From the NCBI RefSeq assembly GCF_900116445.1, contig NZ_FPBH01000015.1:1-64000 (forward strand): a stretch of DNA of 64,000 bases, read 5' to 3'. The position numbers were made by a program, and so were the translations under genes. This document shows, one piece after another, positions 36,073-44,718 of the stretch. Origin of the DNA: Paraburkholderia aspalathi. Lineage in GTDB: Bacteria; Pseudomonadota; Gammaproteobacteria; Burkholderiales; Burkholderiaceae. Within the stretch, counting starts at the first letter, position 1. The number at the start of each line of letters is the position of its first letter. The notes under the pieces were generated by a model. That model was not told the DNA's origin. It did no database searches and worked only from the letters and a program-made list of their open reading frames with translations.

Positions 36073-36111
36073 TTCGGATTCTGCTGGACGTCTTGACCCA
36101 CAGAATTTTCC

Positions 36112-36143
36112 AAGCCAAGGCTTCACGCCTTGGCTTTTTTTTT
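36112..36143 (+). terminator. Rho-independent terminator
   Basis: AAGCCAAGGC, loop TTCAC, GCCTTGGCTT, followed by a run of T to 36143. The stem is perfect over 10 bp. It ends the phasin/small membrane protein transcript. Confidence 0.92.
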
Positions 36144-36280
36144 GTGCGCGTCTCTCATGGAAATCCCGTACGGCTCCTTGGTCTCCGTGTAAGCCGAGGG
36201 AAGGATTCGCTCTCCTAGAATCGGCCCATCGATGCAGACGGGCGGCACTCCGCCGCACCGGACAATAACGGAGACAATCG

Positions 36281-37294
36281 ATGACCCCTCGCATTCGCAC
36301 GTTGCGCCATATCGCCGTTGCTTCCGGCCTGCTGTTCAGTCTTGCGTCGCAGCACGCGATAGCCGCTGACGGCGAGAAGATCACGATCATGGTCGGCGGT
36401 ATCACGAAGCTGATCTATTTGCCGGCGCGCCTGACCGAACAACTCGGCTATTTCAAGGATGAAGGGCTCGACGTCGAACTGCTGTCGCAGCCGGCAGGCG
36501 TCGATGCTGAGAACGAACTGCTGGCCGGCGCCGTTCAGGCCGTCGTCGGTTTCTACGACCATACGATCGATCTGCAAACCAAGGGCAAGGATGTCAAGGC
36601 GATCGTCGTGTTCGGGCAGGTGCCGGGCGAGGTCGAAATGGTATCGACCAAAGCGGCCGAAACGGTCAAATCGATGGCGGACGTGAAGGGCAAGACGCTA
36701 GGTGTGACCGGCCTCGGTTCTTCGACAAGCTTCCTGACGCAATACCTCGCTGGACAGCACGGCATCCCGTCCACGCAATACACGATGCTGCCGGTGGGCG
36801 CCGACGCGAGCTTCATCGCGGCGATCAAACAAGGTCGCATCGACGCCGGCATGACGACTGAGCCGACTGTCTCGGCATTGCAGAAGTCCGGCGACGCAAA
36901 GGTGCTTGTCGACATGCGCACAGTGGAAGGCACGAAGGCGGCATTGGGCGGCACCTACCCGGGATCGAGCCTCTATGTGCAGGCGGCATGGGCCGATTCC
37001 CACAAGGCGGAAGCAGCGAAGCTCGCGCACGCGTTCGTTCGCACGATGCAATTCATCAACACGCATAGCGCGGAAGAAATTGCAGCGAAGATGCCTGACG
37101 ACTATCAGAAAGACAAACCGCTCTACGTGAGCGCGTTGAAAGCATCGCTGCCCATGTTTACGAAGGACGGCAAGATGCCGGCCGACGGTCCCGAGACCGT
37201 GCTGAAGGTGCTGTCGGCGTTCAACCCGTCGGTCAAAGGTAAGCATATCGAGCTGGCGAAAACCTACACCAACGAGTTCACCGGTTCGAAATAA
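36281..37294 (+). CDS. ABC transporter substrate-binding protein (NitT/TauT, SsuA-like)
   Basis: 337 aa with a signal peptide ending AIAAD. NMT1/SsuA-type periplasmic binding fold: MVGGITKLIYLPARLTEQLG, YFKDEGLDVEL, then a GVTGLGSSTSFLTQYLAGQ loop and a DAGMTTEPTVSAL hinge. Such proteins bind nitrate, sulfonates, taurine or aromatic and pyrimidine compounds. The partner ATPase and permease genes that should follow are absent; see the remnant downstream. It may use components encoded elsewhere or be non-functional. Confidence 0.9.
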   Translation: MTPRIRTLRHIAVASGLLFSLASQHAIAADGEKITIMVGGITKLIYLPARLTEQLGYFKDEGLDVELLSQPAGVDAENELLAGAVQAVVGFYDHTIDLQTKGKDVKAIVVFGQVPGEVEMVSTKAAETVKSMADVKGKTLGVTGLGSSTSFLTQYLAGQHGIPSTQYTMLPVGADASFIAAIKQGRIDAGMTTEPTVSALQKSGDAKVLVDMRTVEGTKAALGGTYPGSSLYVQAAWADSHKAEAAKLAHAFVRTMQFINTHSAEEIAAKMPDDYQKDKPLYVSALKASLPMFTKDGKMPADGPETVLKVLSAFNPSVKGKHIELAKTYTNEFTGSK

Positions 37295-37349
37295 GCCGGC
37301 GCTTGCCGGTCACTGCTGCGTGTTGGTTGCGGAGTGATTTCGTTGCGCC

Positions 37350-37375
37350 GCCGGTGCCGCTTTCGCGGTACCGGC
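37350..37375 (+). other. Hairpin following the ABC binding-protein gene
   Basis: GCCGGTGCCGC, loop TTTC, GCGGTACCGGC; the stem pairs throughout with one G-U pair and has no T-run. Such hairpins often sit between a binding-protein gene and its transporter genes, where they protect the upstream mRNA. Confidence 0.5.
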
Positions 37376-37395
37376 GCCTCGCACGCATTTACCTG

Positions 37396-37526
37396 ATGAA
37401 TCCCGCTGTTTCCAAAGACGCTCCGGTGATCGAGTTCGACGCCGGTGGCGTACCGCTTTTATCTCCGAACGGCCTGCGGCGCTGAAGTGGGTCGGCATCA
37501 TCCTGCGCGGCATCGATACCGCGTAG
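37396..37526 (+). pseudogene. Possible remnant of deleted ABC ATPase/permease genes
   Basis: An ATG at 37396 opens a short frame MNPAVSKDAPVIEFDAGGVP that resembles the first residues of an SsuB/TauB-type ATPase but stops at 37485. An overlapping shift gives LKWVGIILRGIDTA up to a stop at 37526, hydrophobic like a permease piece. The placement after the binding-protein gene and the hairpin is where these genes belong. This is a weak reading based on short segments. Confidence 0.3.
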
Positions 37527-37719
37527 CGAGCGCCGAATTAGCGACGTATATCGGTGAATTCACTTAGTTGTGCCGGTGATGCGGGAAAGCGGCGTGAAGG
37601 ATTGAGAAAACTAGGATTGCGCTCATCGACTGATCGGGGCTGTTGTCCGGATCTCCGGACCGCAGTCACCGCAGTCGGCGAAAACGAAAATTTCAACGTT
37701 GTAATCAGAGGAGACGATC

Positions 37720-38847
37720 GTGAAGAAAAAGTATCTGGCTTTGGCCGCTACGGCAGGCGCTTTTGCGGCAACCGGCGCGCACGCCCAATCGAGTGTTCAG
37801 CTCTATGGCCTGATGGATCTGAGCGTACCGACCTATCAGTCGCACGCGAATGCGAACGGTGATCACGTGATCGGCATGGGTATCGGCGGCGAACCGTGGT
37901 TCAGCGGCAGCCGTTGGGGCCTGAAGGGCGCGGAAGATATCGGTGCCGGTTCGAAGATCATTTTCCGGCTTGAAAGCGAATACGTTGTCGCCAACGGCCA
38001 GATGGAAGATCCGGGCCAGATTTTCGACCGTGACGCATGGGTCGGCATCCAGAACGATACGTTCGGCAAGATTACGGCAGGCTTCCAGAACACGATCGCA
38101 CGCGACGCATCGACGATTTATGGCGATCCGTACGGCACCGCGAGTCTGACGACGGAAGAAGGCGGCTGGACGAACGCGAACAACTTCAAGCAGATGATTT
38201 TCTATGCGGCCAGCGCGACCGGCACACGTTATAACAATGGCGTGGCATGGAAGAAGCTGTTCGACAACGGCATTTTCGCCAGCGCAGGCTACGCATTCGG
38301 CAACTCGACGAGTTTCGGCTCCAACGCCAACTACCAGGCAGCGCTCGGGTACAACGGCGGGCCGTTCAACCTGTCGGGTTTCTATAGCCACGCGAATCGC
38401 GTCGGCTTTACCAACCAGTCGTTCTCGGTCGGTGGCAACTACACGTTCGGTATTCTGCGCGCCAACGCGGGTTACTTCCGTTACCTGGGCAATCAGGGCG
38501 CGCTCGGCCAGCGTCAGGACAATGCCTTTACGGTGTCGCTCAAGCTGTCGCCGAAGGGGCCATTCGACTACGAACTCGGCTATCAGCAGATGCGGGTACA
38601 CAACGCCGCTTACAACAGTGACGGCGATATCCCGAACGCGAACATCGGCGCTTTCGATCCGACGTCGGGCCTCCACAACGGTTACAAGGAAACGCTGTAC
38701 TGGTCTGCGTTCTATCACCTGTCGAAGCGTACTGAAGTGTATCTGGCGGGCGACTACATGAGGCTGCATGGCGGCTACACAGTCGGAACGACGTTCGGCG
38801 CAACCAATCAGCTCGAACTGACTTCGGGCGTGCGCACTCGCTTCTGA
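37720..38847 (+). CDS. Gram-negative porin (Burkholderia type)
   Basis: 375 aa from a GTG preceded by GAGGAGACGATC. Signal peptide ends GAHAQ, then SSVQLYGLMDLSVPTYQS. Typical strand motifs GGEPWFSGSRWGLKGAED and IIFRLESEYV; the C-terminus GVRTRF ends in Phe. It differs from the other three porins in lacking the Gly-Ala-His loop region around residue 140. A strong terminator follows. It may serve the gallate genes downstream, but this is only positional. Confidence 0.92.
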   Translation: MKKKYLALAATAGAFAATGAHAQSSVQLYGLMDLSVPTYQSHANANGDHVIGMGIGGEPWFSGSRWGLKGAEDIGAGSKIIFRLESEYVVANGQMEDPGQIFDRDAWVGIQNDTFGKITAGFQNTIARDASTIYGDPYGTASLTTEEGGWTNANNFKQMIFYAASATGTRYNNGVAWKKLFDNGIFASAGYAFGNSTSFGSNANYQAALGYNGGPFNLSGFYSHANRVGFTNQSFSVGGNYTFGILRANAGYFRYLGNQGALGQRQDNAFTVSLKLSPKGPFDYELGYQQMRVHNAAYNSDGDIPNANIGAFDPTSGLHNGYKETLYWSAFYHLSKRTEVYLAGDYMRLHGGYTVGTTFGATNQLELTSGVRTRF

Positions 38848-38896
38848 TGCAGGAATCAGATTCGCGCTGCTTCGTTCATCGGCGTGCTCCTACTAG

Positions 38897-38929
38897 CGGT
38901 GGGCGGACTTATCCGCTCACCGTTTTTTT
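38897..38929 (+). terminator. Rho-independent terminator after porin
   Basis: CGGTGGGCGGA, loop CTTA, TCCGCTCACCG with one G-U pair, then seven T. It closes the porin transcript about 50 nt after its stop. Confidence 0.88.
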
Positions 38930-39008
38930 GGGGCTCACCATGTGCAACCTCCCACGCCGACGATAGGTCCAAGAACTAGCGTATGCGGTAGATAGGAGGA
39001 GGTGTGCG

Positions 39009-39185
39009 ATGAACGGTCGAGCAGCAGTACGGTGCATTTGCGCCGCTTTACTCACGTTACTCACGTGCGGCTTTCTCGCCGGTGTTGCCGGGTGCAATGC
39101 GCTAAGCGGTCCACCGGCGGCGGAATGGCCAGGGCCTCACACCCCTTATCCTTTCCCGGACGATGTTCCGCATCGTACCGAATGA
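39009..39185 (+). CDS. Small lipoprotein
   Basis: 58 aa with an excellent ribosome site TAGGAGGAGG upstream of the ATG. Lipoprotein signal: basic MNGRAAVRC, hydrophobic LLTLLTCGFLAGVAG, then the lipobox Cys near residue 29. The mature part is only about 30 residues, Pro-rich (PHTPYPFPDDVPH). No family recognised. Convergent with the next minus-strand gene. Confidence 0.72.
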   Translation: MNGRAAVRCICAALLTLLTCGFLAGVAGCNALSGPPAAEWPGPHTPYPFPDDVPHRTE

Positions 39186-39215
39186 GCCGCACGCACTCCG
39201 TCGCGCCACTCCAAG

Positions 39216-39521
39216 TCAACCGACGGCCCCGCACGCGACGTTCGGTGCTGTGTACGGGGATGGATACGCAGACGTGGGGCCGCTGACGAGGCGCAGTCGC
39301 TGGGTCGCCAATACGTCGGCTTCCGTCGTTTCGCGTCGGGTGAGCGCGGTGCCGGTGGCGCGCACAGCGGTCAGGGGCTCGTTCACAGCACAGCTCAGCG
39401 TTTTGCCGTCGGAAAGGTGCACCGTTGTCGAATAGGCGTAATTCGGCTGAGCGGCTTGGCTATCGGCAGCCCAGAACGCGGTGACGGCGAATAGTGCGAA
39501 CAAAAAAGATTGGCTTTTCAT
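39216..39521 (-). CDS. Small exported protein of unknown function
   Basis: 101 aa from the ATG at 39521, after ACGGAAG. A longer frame upstream is a shadow of the LysR gene. Signal peptide ends DSQAAQ. The mature protein has two Cys (TLSCAVN and VACGA) near its ends, possibly forming a disulfide, and a central AVRATGTALTRRETTEADVL. No named family recognised. It follows the LysR gene by 104 nt on the same strand. Confidence 0.7.
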   Translation of the reverse strand: MKSQSFLFALFAVTAFWAADSQAAQPNYAYSTTVHLSDGKTLSCAVNEPLTAVRATGTALTRRETTEADVLATQRLRLVSGPTSAYPSPYTAPNVACGAVG

Positions 39522-39625
39522 AGTGCTTCCGTTGTCTTGATCGTCACTATTCGACCAAGGCAACAGCGGCATATTCTGGCGATCTTTGTAATTCTGAATT
39601 CCAGATTTCAATGACATTAGCCACG

Positions 39626-40879
39626 CTAAAGCTGGTTTGCAGCGATGCTGATCGTCCGCGTGACATCGACAACCGAGAGCCGGATCGCGTCGATCAACGC
39701 ACGCGCCGCGGGTGAGGGCGTGCCGGCTGCCCGCATGGTTAGGCCTATGTCGCGCCGGGTGTTGTGCAACTGCACGTCGAGCATCGTCAACTGGCCAGAT
39801 TGAACTTCGTAGTGCAGTTGCTGACCCGACAATGCCGCGACCATGTCCGTGCCGAGCAGCAGCCCACGAATCACGGCGAGGTCGGCCGTCTCGACCGTGG
39901 GCATGGGCGGCTTCACTTTCATTCGCTTGAATTGCGCTTCGAACAGCGCGCGAGCCGGCGCATTGCTGCGCGGCACGATCCACTGCGCGTCGCGCAAATC
40001 CATGAAGGTCAGATCGCGTGCGCGAGTGAGCGGGTGATCGCGACGCACCAGAACGACCATATCTTCCGACATCAGGCGCTCGTTCTTCAAACCGCTGCTG
40101 GCGTCGTTATCGCGGAGCGCGCCGAGAATGAAGTCGATATCGCCCGCGCGCAGGCCGGCGACCAGCGCCTCATAGGCGCTTTCGTCAGTGACGACTCTCA
40201 CGCCCGGATGCTGCGTGGTCATCCGCGCAATCGCCTTGGGCAGGAGCAACGTGCGCCCGAGCGGCAATGCGCCTACCGTCACCGCACCCTGAATCTTGCC
40301 GTGCAAGGCGGCGATATCGTCGGGCACATGCCGCAATTCGTTCAATGCGCGGCGCACGTGAAGCAGAAACGTTTCGCCCTCCGTGGTGAGCAGGATGCCG
40401 CGCGCGCTGCGATGGAACAGACTCAAACCGGAGCCGCTTTCCAGCACCCGGATCGCTGTGCTGACGGCCGGCTGACTGATGCCGAAGGTCTTCGCCGCAC
40501 TCGGCATATGCCGATGACGGGCCAATGCGATGAATAGCTGAAGCCGCCGGGTGTTGAGCAGATAGGCCGGCAACGCGCCTTCTGCTGTCGGCCGTCGGCG
40601 TGCCTGCCTCGTGGAGCACCACTGCGCGAGTTCTTCCAGTTCGGCGAAGATCCGCTCGCACCGCTGCAGCACGGCGCGGCCAACGGGCGTTGGAAGCATG
40701 CCGGAGGGGCCGCGATCGAAGAGGGGCTCGCCGAGTGCCGACTCGAGTTCCTGTACCGAGCGCGTCACAGCCGATTGGGCGCGAAATAGCGCCGCTGCCG
40801 CACGCGTGGCGCTACCCATGTCGGCGACGAGTCGAAATGCGCGCAATTGCGCCAGGTTGAGGAGTTCTTTGCTGCTCAC
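39626..40879 (-). CDS. LysR family regulator with two tandem N-terminal HTH domains, probable gallate regulator
   Basis: 417 aa from a GTG at 40879, about 110 residues longer than a normal LysR protein. Two LysR-type winged helices can be read: residues about 8-75 (FRLVADMGSATRAAAALFRA, then QSAVTRSVQELESALGEPLF) and about 110-178 (FIALARHRHMPSAAKTFGIS, then QPAVSTAIRVLESGSGLSLF). A single substrate-binding domain follows (about 195-400). Divergent from the split dioxygenase genes, so it likely controls them, in the place of GalR. The duplicate HTH is unusual. Confidence 0.85.
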   Translation of the reverse strand: MSSKELLNLAQLRAFRLVADMGSATRAAAALFRAQSAVTRSVQELESALGEPLFDRGPSGMLPTPVGRAVLQRCERIFAELEELAQWCSTRQARRRPTAEGALPAYLLNTRRLQLFIALARHRHMPSAAKTFGISQPAVSTAIRVLESGSGLSLFHRSARGILLTTEGETFLLHVRRALNELRHVPDDIAALHGKIQGAVTVGALPLGRTLLLPKAIARMTTQHPGVRVVTDESAYEALVAGLRAGDIDFILGALRDNDASSGLKNERLMSEDMVVLVRRDHPLTRARDLTFMDLRDAQWIVPRSNAPARALFEAQFKRMKVKPPMPTVETADLAVIRGLLLGTDMVAALSGQQLHYEVQSGQLTMLDVQLHNTRRDIGLTMRAAGTPSPAARALIDAIRLSVVDVTRTISIAANQL

Positions 40880-41346
40880 GGATGGCGGCGTTCCGGCTGG
40901 CGGATGTTCAACGTGTCCGCGATGGTGTGCTGGGTGATCTCGTTCATGGGTGTCTGCTTATTCGAGGCCATCAAGTATAGCGACGCATCAGGTCCCGTAC
41001 CACGCTTGCCAGACGGCTTGCGACTTCGTTTCCCGGGCATCTGTTTTGTTTATCGCATGTGGATAGTCAGGAGTGTAGGCCGGGACTCGGCACGCTCGCC
41101 AGTGATACCCGACACCCTATATCCGGTGGGGCTTCCAGCGCTTATCCGTGCGCCGGCCACGGGCATTCAGGGTGCTTGCGAGCAATTTAATCGGTGCAAA
41201 TGTGGTTTACCCGTACTTTCGGCAAGCCTGCATGATCTTTATGGTTGCACCTCAAGATGGTTGCAAAGGCTGCCACCCCGGTAGCGGCGACCCATCCGAT
41301 TGGCGCTTGTTGAAGCACGGCACGAAGTAACGGAAGACAACGGGAT
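40880..41346. promoter_or_regulatory. Divergent control region between LysR regulator and ring-cleavage dioxygenase genes
   Basis: 467 nt with no convincing gene. It must hold the promoters of both divergent transcripts and the LysR binding sites. I could not single out one clear LysR box. Codon-like composition is low and the sequence is less GC-rich than the flanking genes. Confidence 0.55.
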
Positions 41347-42192
41347 ATGGCAAGGATCATTGGTGGAATCGGCACGTCGCATGTGCCCACTATCGGCATG
41401 GCGTACGACAAGGGTAAGCAGAACGATCCCGCGTGGGCGCCGCTCTTCAAAGGCTACGAACCGGTGGCCGACTGGCTCGCCGAGCGCAAGCCGGACGTGA
41501 TGGTGATGTTCTACAACGACCACGCAAACAGCTTCTTCTTCGATTGCTATCCGACCTTCGCGCTGGGTGTATCGGCCAATCACGAATTCGCGGACGAGGG
41601 CGCGGGCAAGCGCCCGCTGCCGGACATTGCCGGTCATCCCGATCTGGCGATTCACATTGCCGAGCAGCTCGTCAACGACGAGTTCGATCTGACGATTTTC
41701 CAGGACCGTGCACTCGATCACGGATGCAATTCCCCACTTTCGCTGATGTTGCCGCACGACGGCGGCTGGCCGATGTCGCTCGTGCCGATGGAAGTCAACG
41801 TGCTGCAATATCCGCTGCCCACCGCGAACCGCTGCTACCGTCTCGGTCAGGCGCTGCGCCGGGCGATCGAGTCGTTCGAGCAGGATCTGGATGTCGTGGT
41901 GGTCGGCACCGGCGGGCTGTCGCACCAGGTCCACGGCGAGCGCAGCGGCTTTAACAATACCGATTGGGACATCGAGTTCCTCGATCTGATCGTGCATGAG
42001 CCGCAGCGGCTCGCCGCGATGAAGCATGTCGACTATGTGCGCCTTGGCGGCGCGGAGAGCGTGGAGACGATCATGTGGCTCGCGATGCGCGGCGCGCTCG
42101 GGCCGAAGGTTCGTGAACTGCACCGCAGCTATTACCTTGCGACGAGCACGGCGATGGCCGTGACCCTCTACGAAGAGGAGGTGACGCAATGA
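41347..42192 (+). CDS. Extradiol ring-cleavage dioxygenase, LigB-type catalytic subunit (probable split gallate dioxygenase)
   Basis: 281 aa. Class III extradiol dioxygenase catalytic fold. The Fe(II) ligands expected are the His of GTSHVPTIG near residue 12, the His of FYNDHANSFFF near residue 57 and a later acidic residue; GTGGLSHQVHGERSGFN carries the catalytic His. It overlaps the next gene by 4 nt (ATGA). LigB comes before LigA here, the order found inside fused gallate dioxygenases such as GalA/DesB and the reverse of ligAB operons. With galBCD nearby and no ligC or ligI, gallate is the more likely substrate than protocatechuate. Confidence 0.87.
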   Translation: MARIIGGIGTSHVPTIGMAYDKGKQNDPAWAPLFKGYEPVADWLAERKPDVMVMFYNDHANSFFFDCYPTFALGVSANHEFADEGAGKRPLPDIAGHPDLAIHIAEQLVNDEFDLTIFQDRALDHGCNSPLSLMLPHDGGWPMSLVPMEVNVLQYPLPTANRCYRLGQALRRAIESFEQDLDVVVVGTGGLSHQVHGERSGFNNTDWDIEFLDLIVHEPQRLAAMKHVDYVRLGGAESVETIMWLAMRGALGPKVRELHRSYYLATSTAMAVTLYEEEVTQ

Positions 42193-42548
42193 ACCCGCAA
42201 CTGATCGGTATCGAGGAATTGACGGGCACGTATCCGTTCGACATCCGCCAGAGCATGAAAGCGATGCGCCTGAACCGTTTCTTCTGGCAGATGCGCGAAG
42301 CGCCGGCTCGCACGCTGTGGCTGGAGAACCGGACCGCTGCCTACGACGCGGTCGGCCTGACGGTGGAGGAGCGCGCGCTCGTCGACAACACGGACTGGAT
42401 CGGACTGATTCGATATGGCGTGTGTTTCTTCGTGCTCGAGAAATTTGCGCGCGTGGTGAAGATCACGAATCTGGGCATGTACGCCAGCATGCGAGGCGAA
42501 ACACTCGAGGCGTTTCTGAAAACGCGCAGGGTGCCGGAGGCCGTCTAA
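42189..42548 (+). CDS. Extradiol dioxygenase small subunit, LigA-type
   Basis: 119 aa. LigA-fold small subunit: FDIRQSMKAMRLNRFFWQMR, ERALVDNTDWIGLIRYGVCF, then FFVLEKFARVVKITNLGMYA. It caps the active site of the LigB-type subunit encoded just upstream and overlapping. In GalA the equivalent region is the C-terminal domain. Together the two proteins total 400 aa, close to GalA's length (about 420 aa). Confidence 0.88.
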   Translation: MNPQLIGIEELTGTYPFDIRQSMKAMRLNRFFWQMREAPARTLWLENRTAAYDAVGLTVEERALVDNTDWIGLIRYGVCFFVLEKFARVVKITNLGMYASMRGETLEAFLKTRRVPEAV

Positions 42549-42662
42549 GGCGACTCGACCCTGCGTCACATCTTTTTTTTAGCGGCTTTTTCATTTCAAT
42601 ACCAAGAAGACCCGGCTTCGACAGAACGCCGGGGCGGGAAACTGTTTTCTCCGGAGACACGC

Positions 42663-44006
42663 ATGAAATCTGCAGACTCAGTCGACATCAAGGCGTTTAT
42701 CGACGCACGCAAGATGTCGGCGTATCAATGGCTGGTCCTCGTTCTATGTTTTCTGATCGTCATGATGGACGGGCTGGACACAGCCGTGATGGGCTTTGTC
42801 GCGCCCGTCATCATGCATGACTGGAATGTCAGCCGGGCCGCCTTCGGTCCCGTGATGAGTGCCGCGATGGTCGGCCTTGCAATCGGCGCGCTGTCTGCAG
42901 GGCCGATTTCCGATCGCATCGGGCGCAAGAAAGTGTTGATTGCCTCCGTGCTCTGCTTCGGCTTCTTCAGCCTGACCTGCGCATTCGCCGACTCACCCTT
43001 GGAACTCGTTGTGCTGCGCTTTCTGACGGGCCTGGGCCTCGGCGCCGCGATGCCGAATTCCACCACGCTGCTCTCCGAATACGTACCGTCGCGCAGTCGC
43101 TCGCTGTTGCTCACGATCATGTTCACCGGCTTCAACTTCGGTTCGGGGGCCGGCGGATTCGTGGCGGCTTCGCTGATTCCGCACTTCGGCTGGCGCGCGG
43201 TGTTCATGTTCGGCGGTATCTTGCCGATCCTCAGTATTCCCGTGTTGTTGTTGCTGCTGCCTGAGTCCGCACGTTTGATGCTGGTGCGCAAAATGTCGAC
43301 CGAGCGCATCGCCGCAACGCTTGGCCGTGTCTGCGGACACGTCTTCGGTCAAGACGTGCGCTTCACCGCACCCGAACCGGTGGTCACAGCGAAGGCACCG
43401 GTGCGGATGCTGTTCGCGGACGGCTACGCGTTCAGCACGCTGATGCTGTGGCTCACGTACTTCATGGGCCTGCTGATCATCTATCTGCTCACTGGCTGGC
43501 TGCCCACGTTGATCAAGGACGCCGGCCTGCCGGTCGAGCGTGCTGCCGCGATCACCGGCATGTTCCAGTTGGGCGGCACCGTGGGCGCCATTGCGGTCGG
43601 CTTCGCGATGGACCGCATGGATCGCAACGCGGTGATCGGTGCGGCGTATCTGCTCGGCGGCGTGTTCATCTTCGCGCTGGGCATGGGCACGCTCAAATCG
43701 AACCTGCTGCCGGTTCTCGTTACCTGTGCCGGCTTTTTCATGAGCGGCGCACAGACCGGCCTCAATGCACTTGCCCCGAGCTGCTATCCGACACGTGCCC
43801 GCGCAACCGGCGTGAGCTGGATGCTTGGGTTCGGCCGACTCGGCGGCATTCTGGGATCGCTCGTGGGGGGCACGTTGCTGTCGCTGGGATTCAGTTTCGA
43901 AACCGTATTCGCGGTGCTCGCTGTGCCAGCGCTGATCGCTGCCGTGGCGATCGTCATGAACCGTCTCGCGCTGCGCTTTATCACTAGTCCCGTGGCCGAC
44001 GCCTGA
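42663..44006 (+). CDS. galT: Aromatic acid:H+ symporter (MFS, 4-hydroxybenzoate/gallate transporter type)
   Basis: 447 aa with 12 hydrophobic segments. DGLDTAVMGFVAPVI in the first helix and GPISDRIGRKKVLI in loop 2-3 are the signatures of the aromatic acid:H+ symporter family (PcaK, GalT). It starts 114 nt after the dioxygenase small subunit in the same direction. Its position in a gallate gene set supports GalT, although 4-hydroxybenzoate or protocatechuate transport is possible. Confidence 0.88.
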   Translation: MKSADSVDIKAFIDARKMSAYQWLVLVLCFLIVMMDGLDTAVMGFVAPVIMHDWNVSRAAFGPVMSAAMVGLAIGALSAGPISDRIGRKKVLIASVLCFGFFSLTCAFADSPLELVVLRFLTGLGLGAAMPNSTTLLSEYVPSRSRSLLLTIMFTGFNFGSGAGGFVAASLIPHFGWRAVFMFGGILPILSIPVLLLLLPESARLMLVRKMSTERIAATLGRVCGHVFGQDVRFTAPEPVVTAKAPVRMLFADGYAFSTLMLWLTYFMGLLIIYLLTGWLPTLIKDAGLPVERAAAITGMFQLGGTVGAIAVGFAMDRMDRNAVIGAAYLLGGVFIFALGMGTLKSNLLPVLVTCAGFFMSGAQTGLNALAPSCYPTRARATGVSWMLGFGRLGGILGSLVGGTLLSLGFSFETVFAVLAVPALIAAVAIVMNRLALRFITSPVADA

Positions 44007-44029
44007 GCGCGGTTGCAACGGCGGCCCCA

Positions 44030-44053
44030 CGCAGCGGCTTGCTGGCCGCTGCG
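44030..44053 (+). other. Perfect 9-bp hairpin between MFS gene and membrane-protein gene
   Basis: CGCAGCGGC, loop TTGCTG, GCCGCTGCG, without a T-run. Possibly an mRNA-stability or attenuation element within the operon. Confidence 0.45.
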
Positions 44054-44095
44054 CGCACGGCATCCCTTACCAGAAGTTATTGAAGGAGAGCAGAC

Positions 44096-44638
44096 ATGGG
44101 CGGCAATTTTAGCGTGAGCGGAAGCGGACTCAACAAGGGCGAGGCGACGAATGTGACGGAATGGCCGAACCGCATGGCCATGATTCGCGCGGGCGTGATC
44201 GGTGGGTTGGTCGGCGCCGTGATCATCTGGATTTACGAAGCGCTCATCTGGGTAGGGGCGCAGCACCTGATGCCGTTGGCGGGGATTCCACGGAACGCGA
44301 CGGGGCTGGTGTTCGGCAAACAGGTGCAGGAATCAATCGGTGTGTGGGCTTATATCGTCGGCACGGGCATTCACTTCGTGTTCGCGTCGGCGTGGGGTGT
44401 TCTGTTCGCGGCAATCTGGCCTTACTTTCGCCGGCGCGGATACGAAGCCACTTTTGTCGCCCTGTTTTACGCGGTTTTCGCGTGGATCGTCATGCATGTG
44501 GCAATCATGATCGCCTCCGATAACCATCCGAACTACTACGACCCGGCTGTGATCATTGGTGGCTTCATGTCCCATATCTTCTTCACCGTCCCCCTAGCCT
44601 TGACGGTAAAGCGACTGCTGCAACCGCAAGGGCAATAG
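44096..44638 (+). CDS. Unknown four-helix membrane protein in the gallate gene set
   Basis: 180 aa with AAGGAGAG before the ATG. Four hydrophobic segments: about 30-55 (GVIGGLVGAVIIWIYEALIW), 80-110, 118-142 and 148-172. N-terminus is Gly/Ser-rich and soluble. I recognise no catalytic motif. Genes of this type could assist the transporter or porin on either side; this is only position-based. The distribution of homologues near gal genes would test a link to gallate. Confidence 0.75.
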   Translation: MGGNFSVSGSGLNKGEATNVTEWPNRMAMIRAGVIGGLVGAVIIWIYEALIWVGAQHLMPLAGIPRNATGLVFGKQVQESIGVWAYIVGTGIHFVFASAWGVLFAAIWPYFRRRGYEATFVALFYAVFAWIVMHVAIMIASDNHPNYYDPAVIIGGFMSHIFFTVPLALTVKRLLQPQGQ

Positions 44639-44718
44639 AACAAAGTGTTTGGCGAACCTCGAGCGTCAATGCCGATTAAGACAATTTCAACAAGACGTAC
44701 GATTTGGAGATCTGCAGC

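Noticed and set aside
41347..42548. Calling the dioxygenase genes protocatechuate 4,5-dioxygenase LigAB outright
   Set aside because: Gene order is reversed relative to ligAB, and ligC and ligI are absent from the window while galBCD are present, so gallate is the better-supported substrate; not proven.
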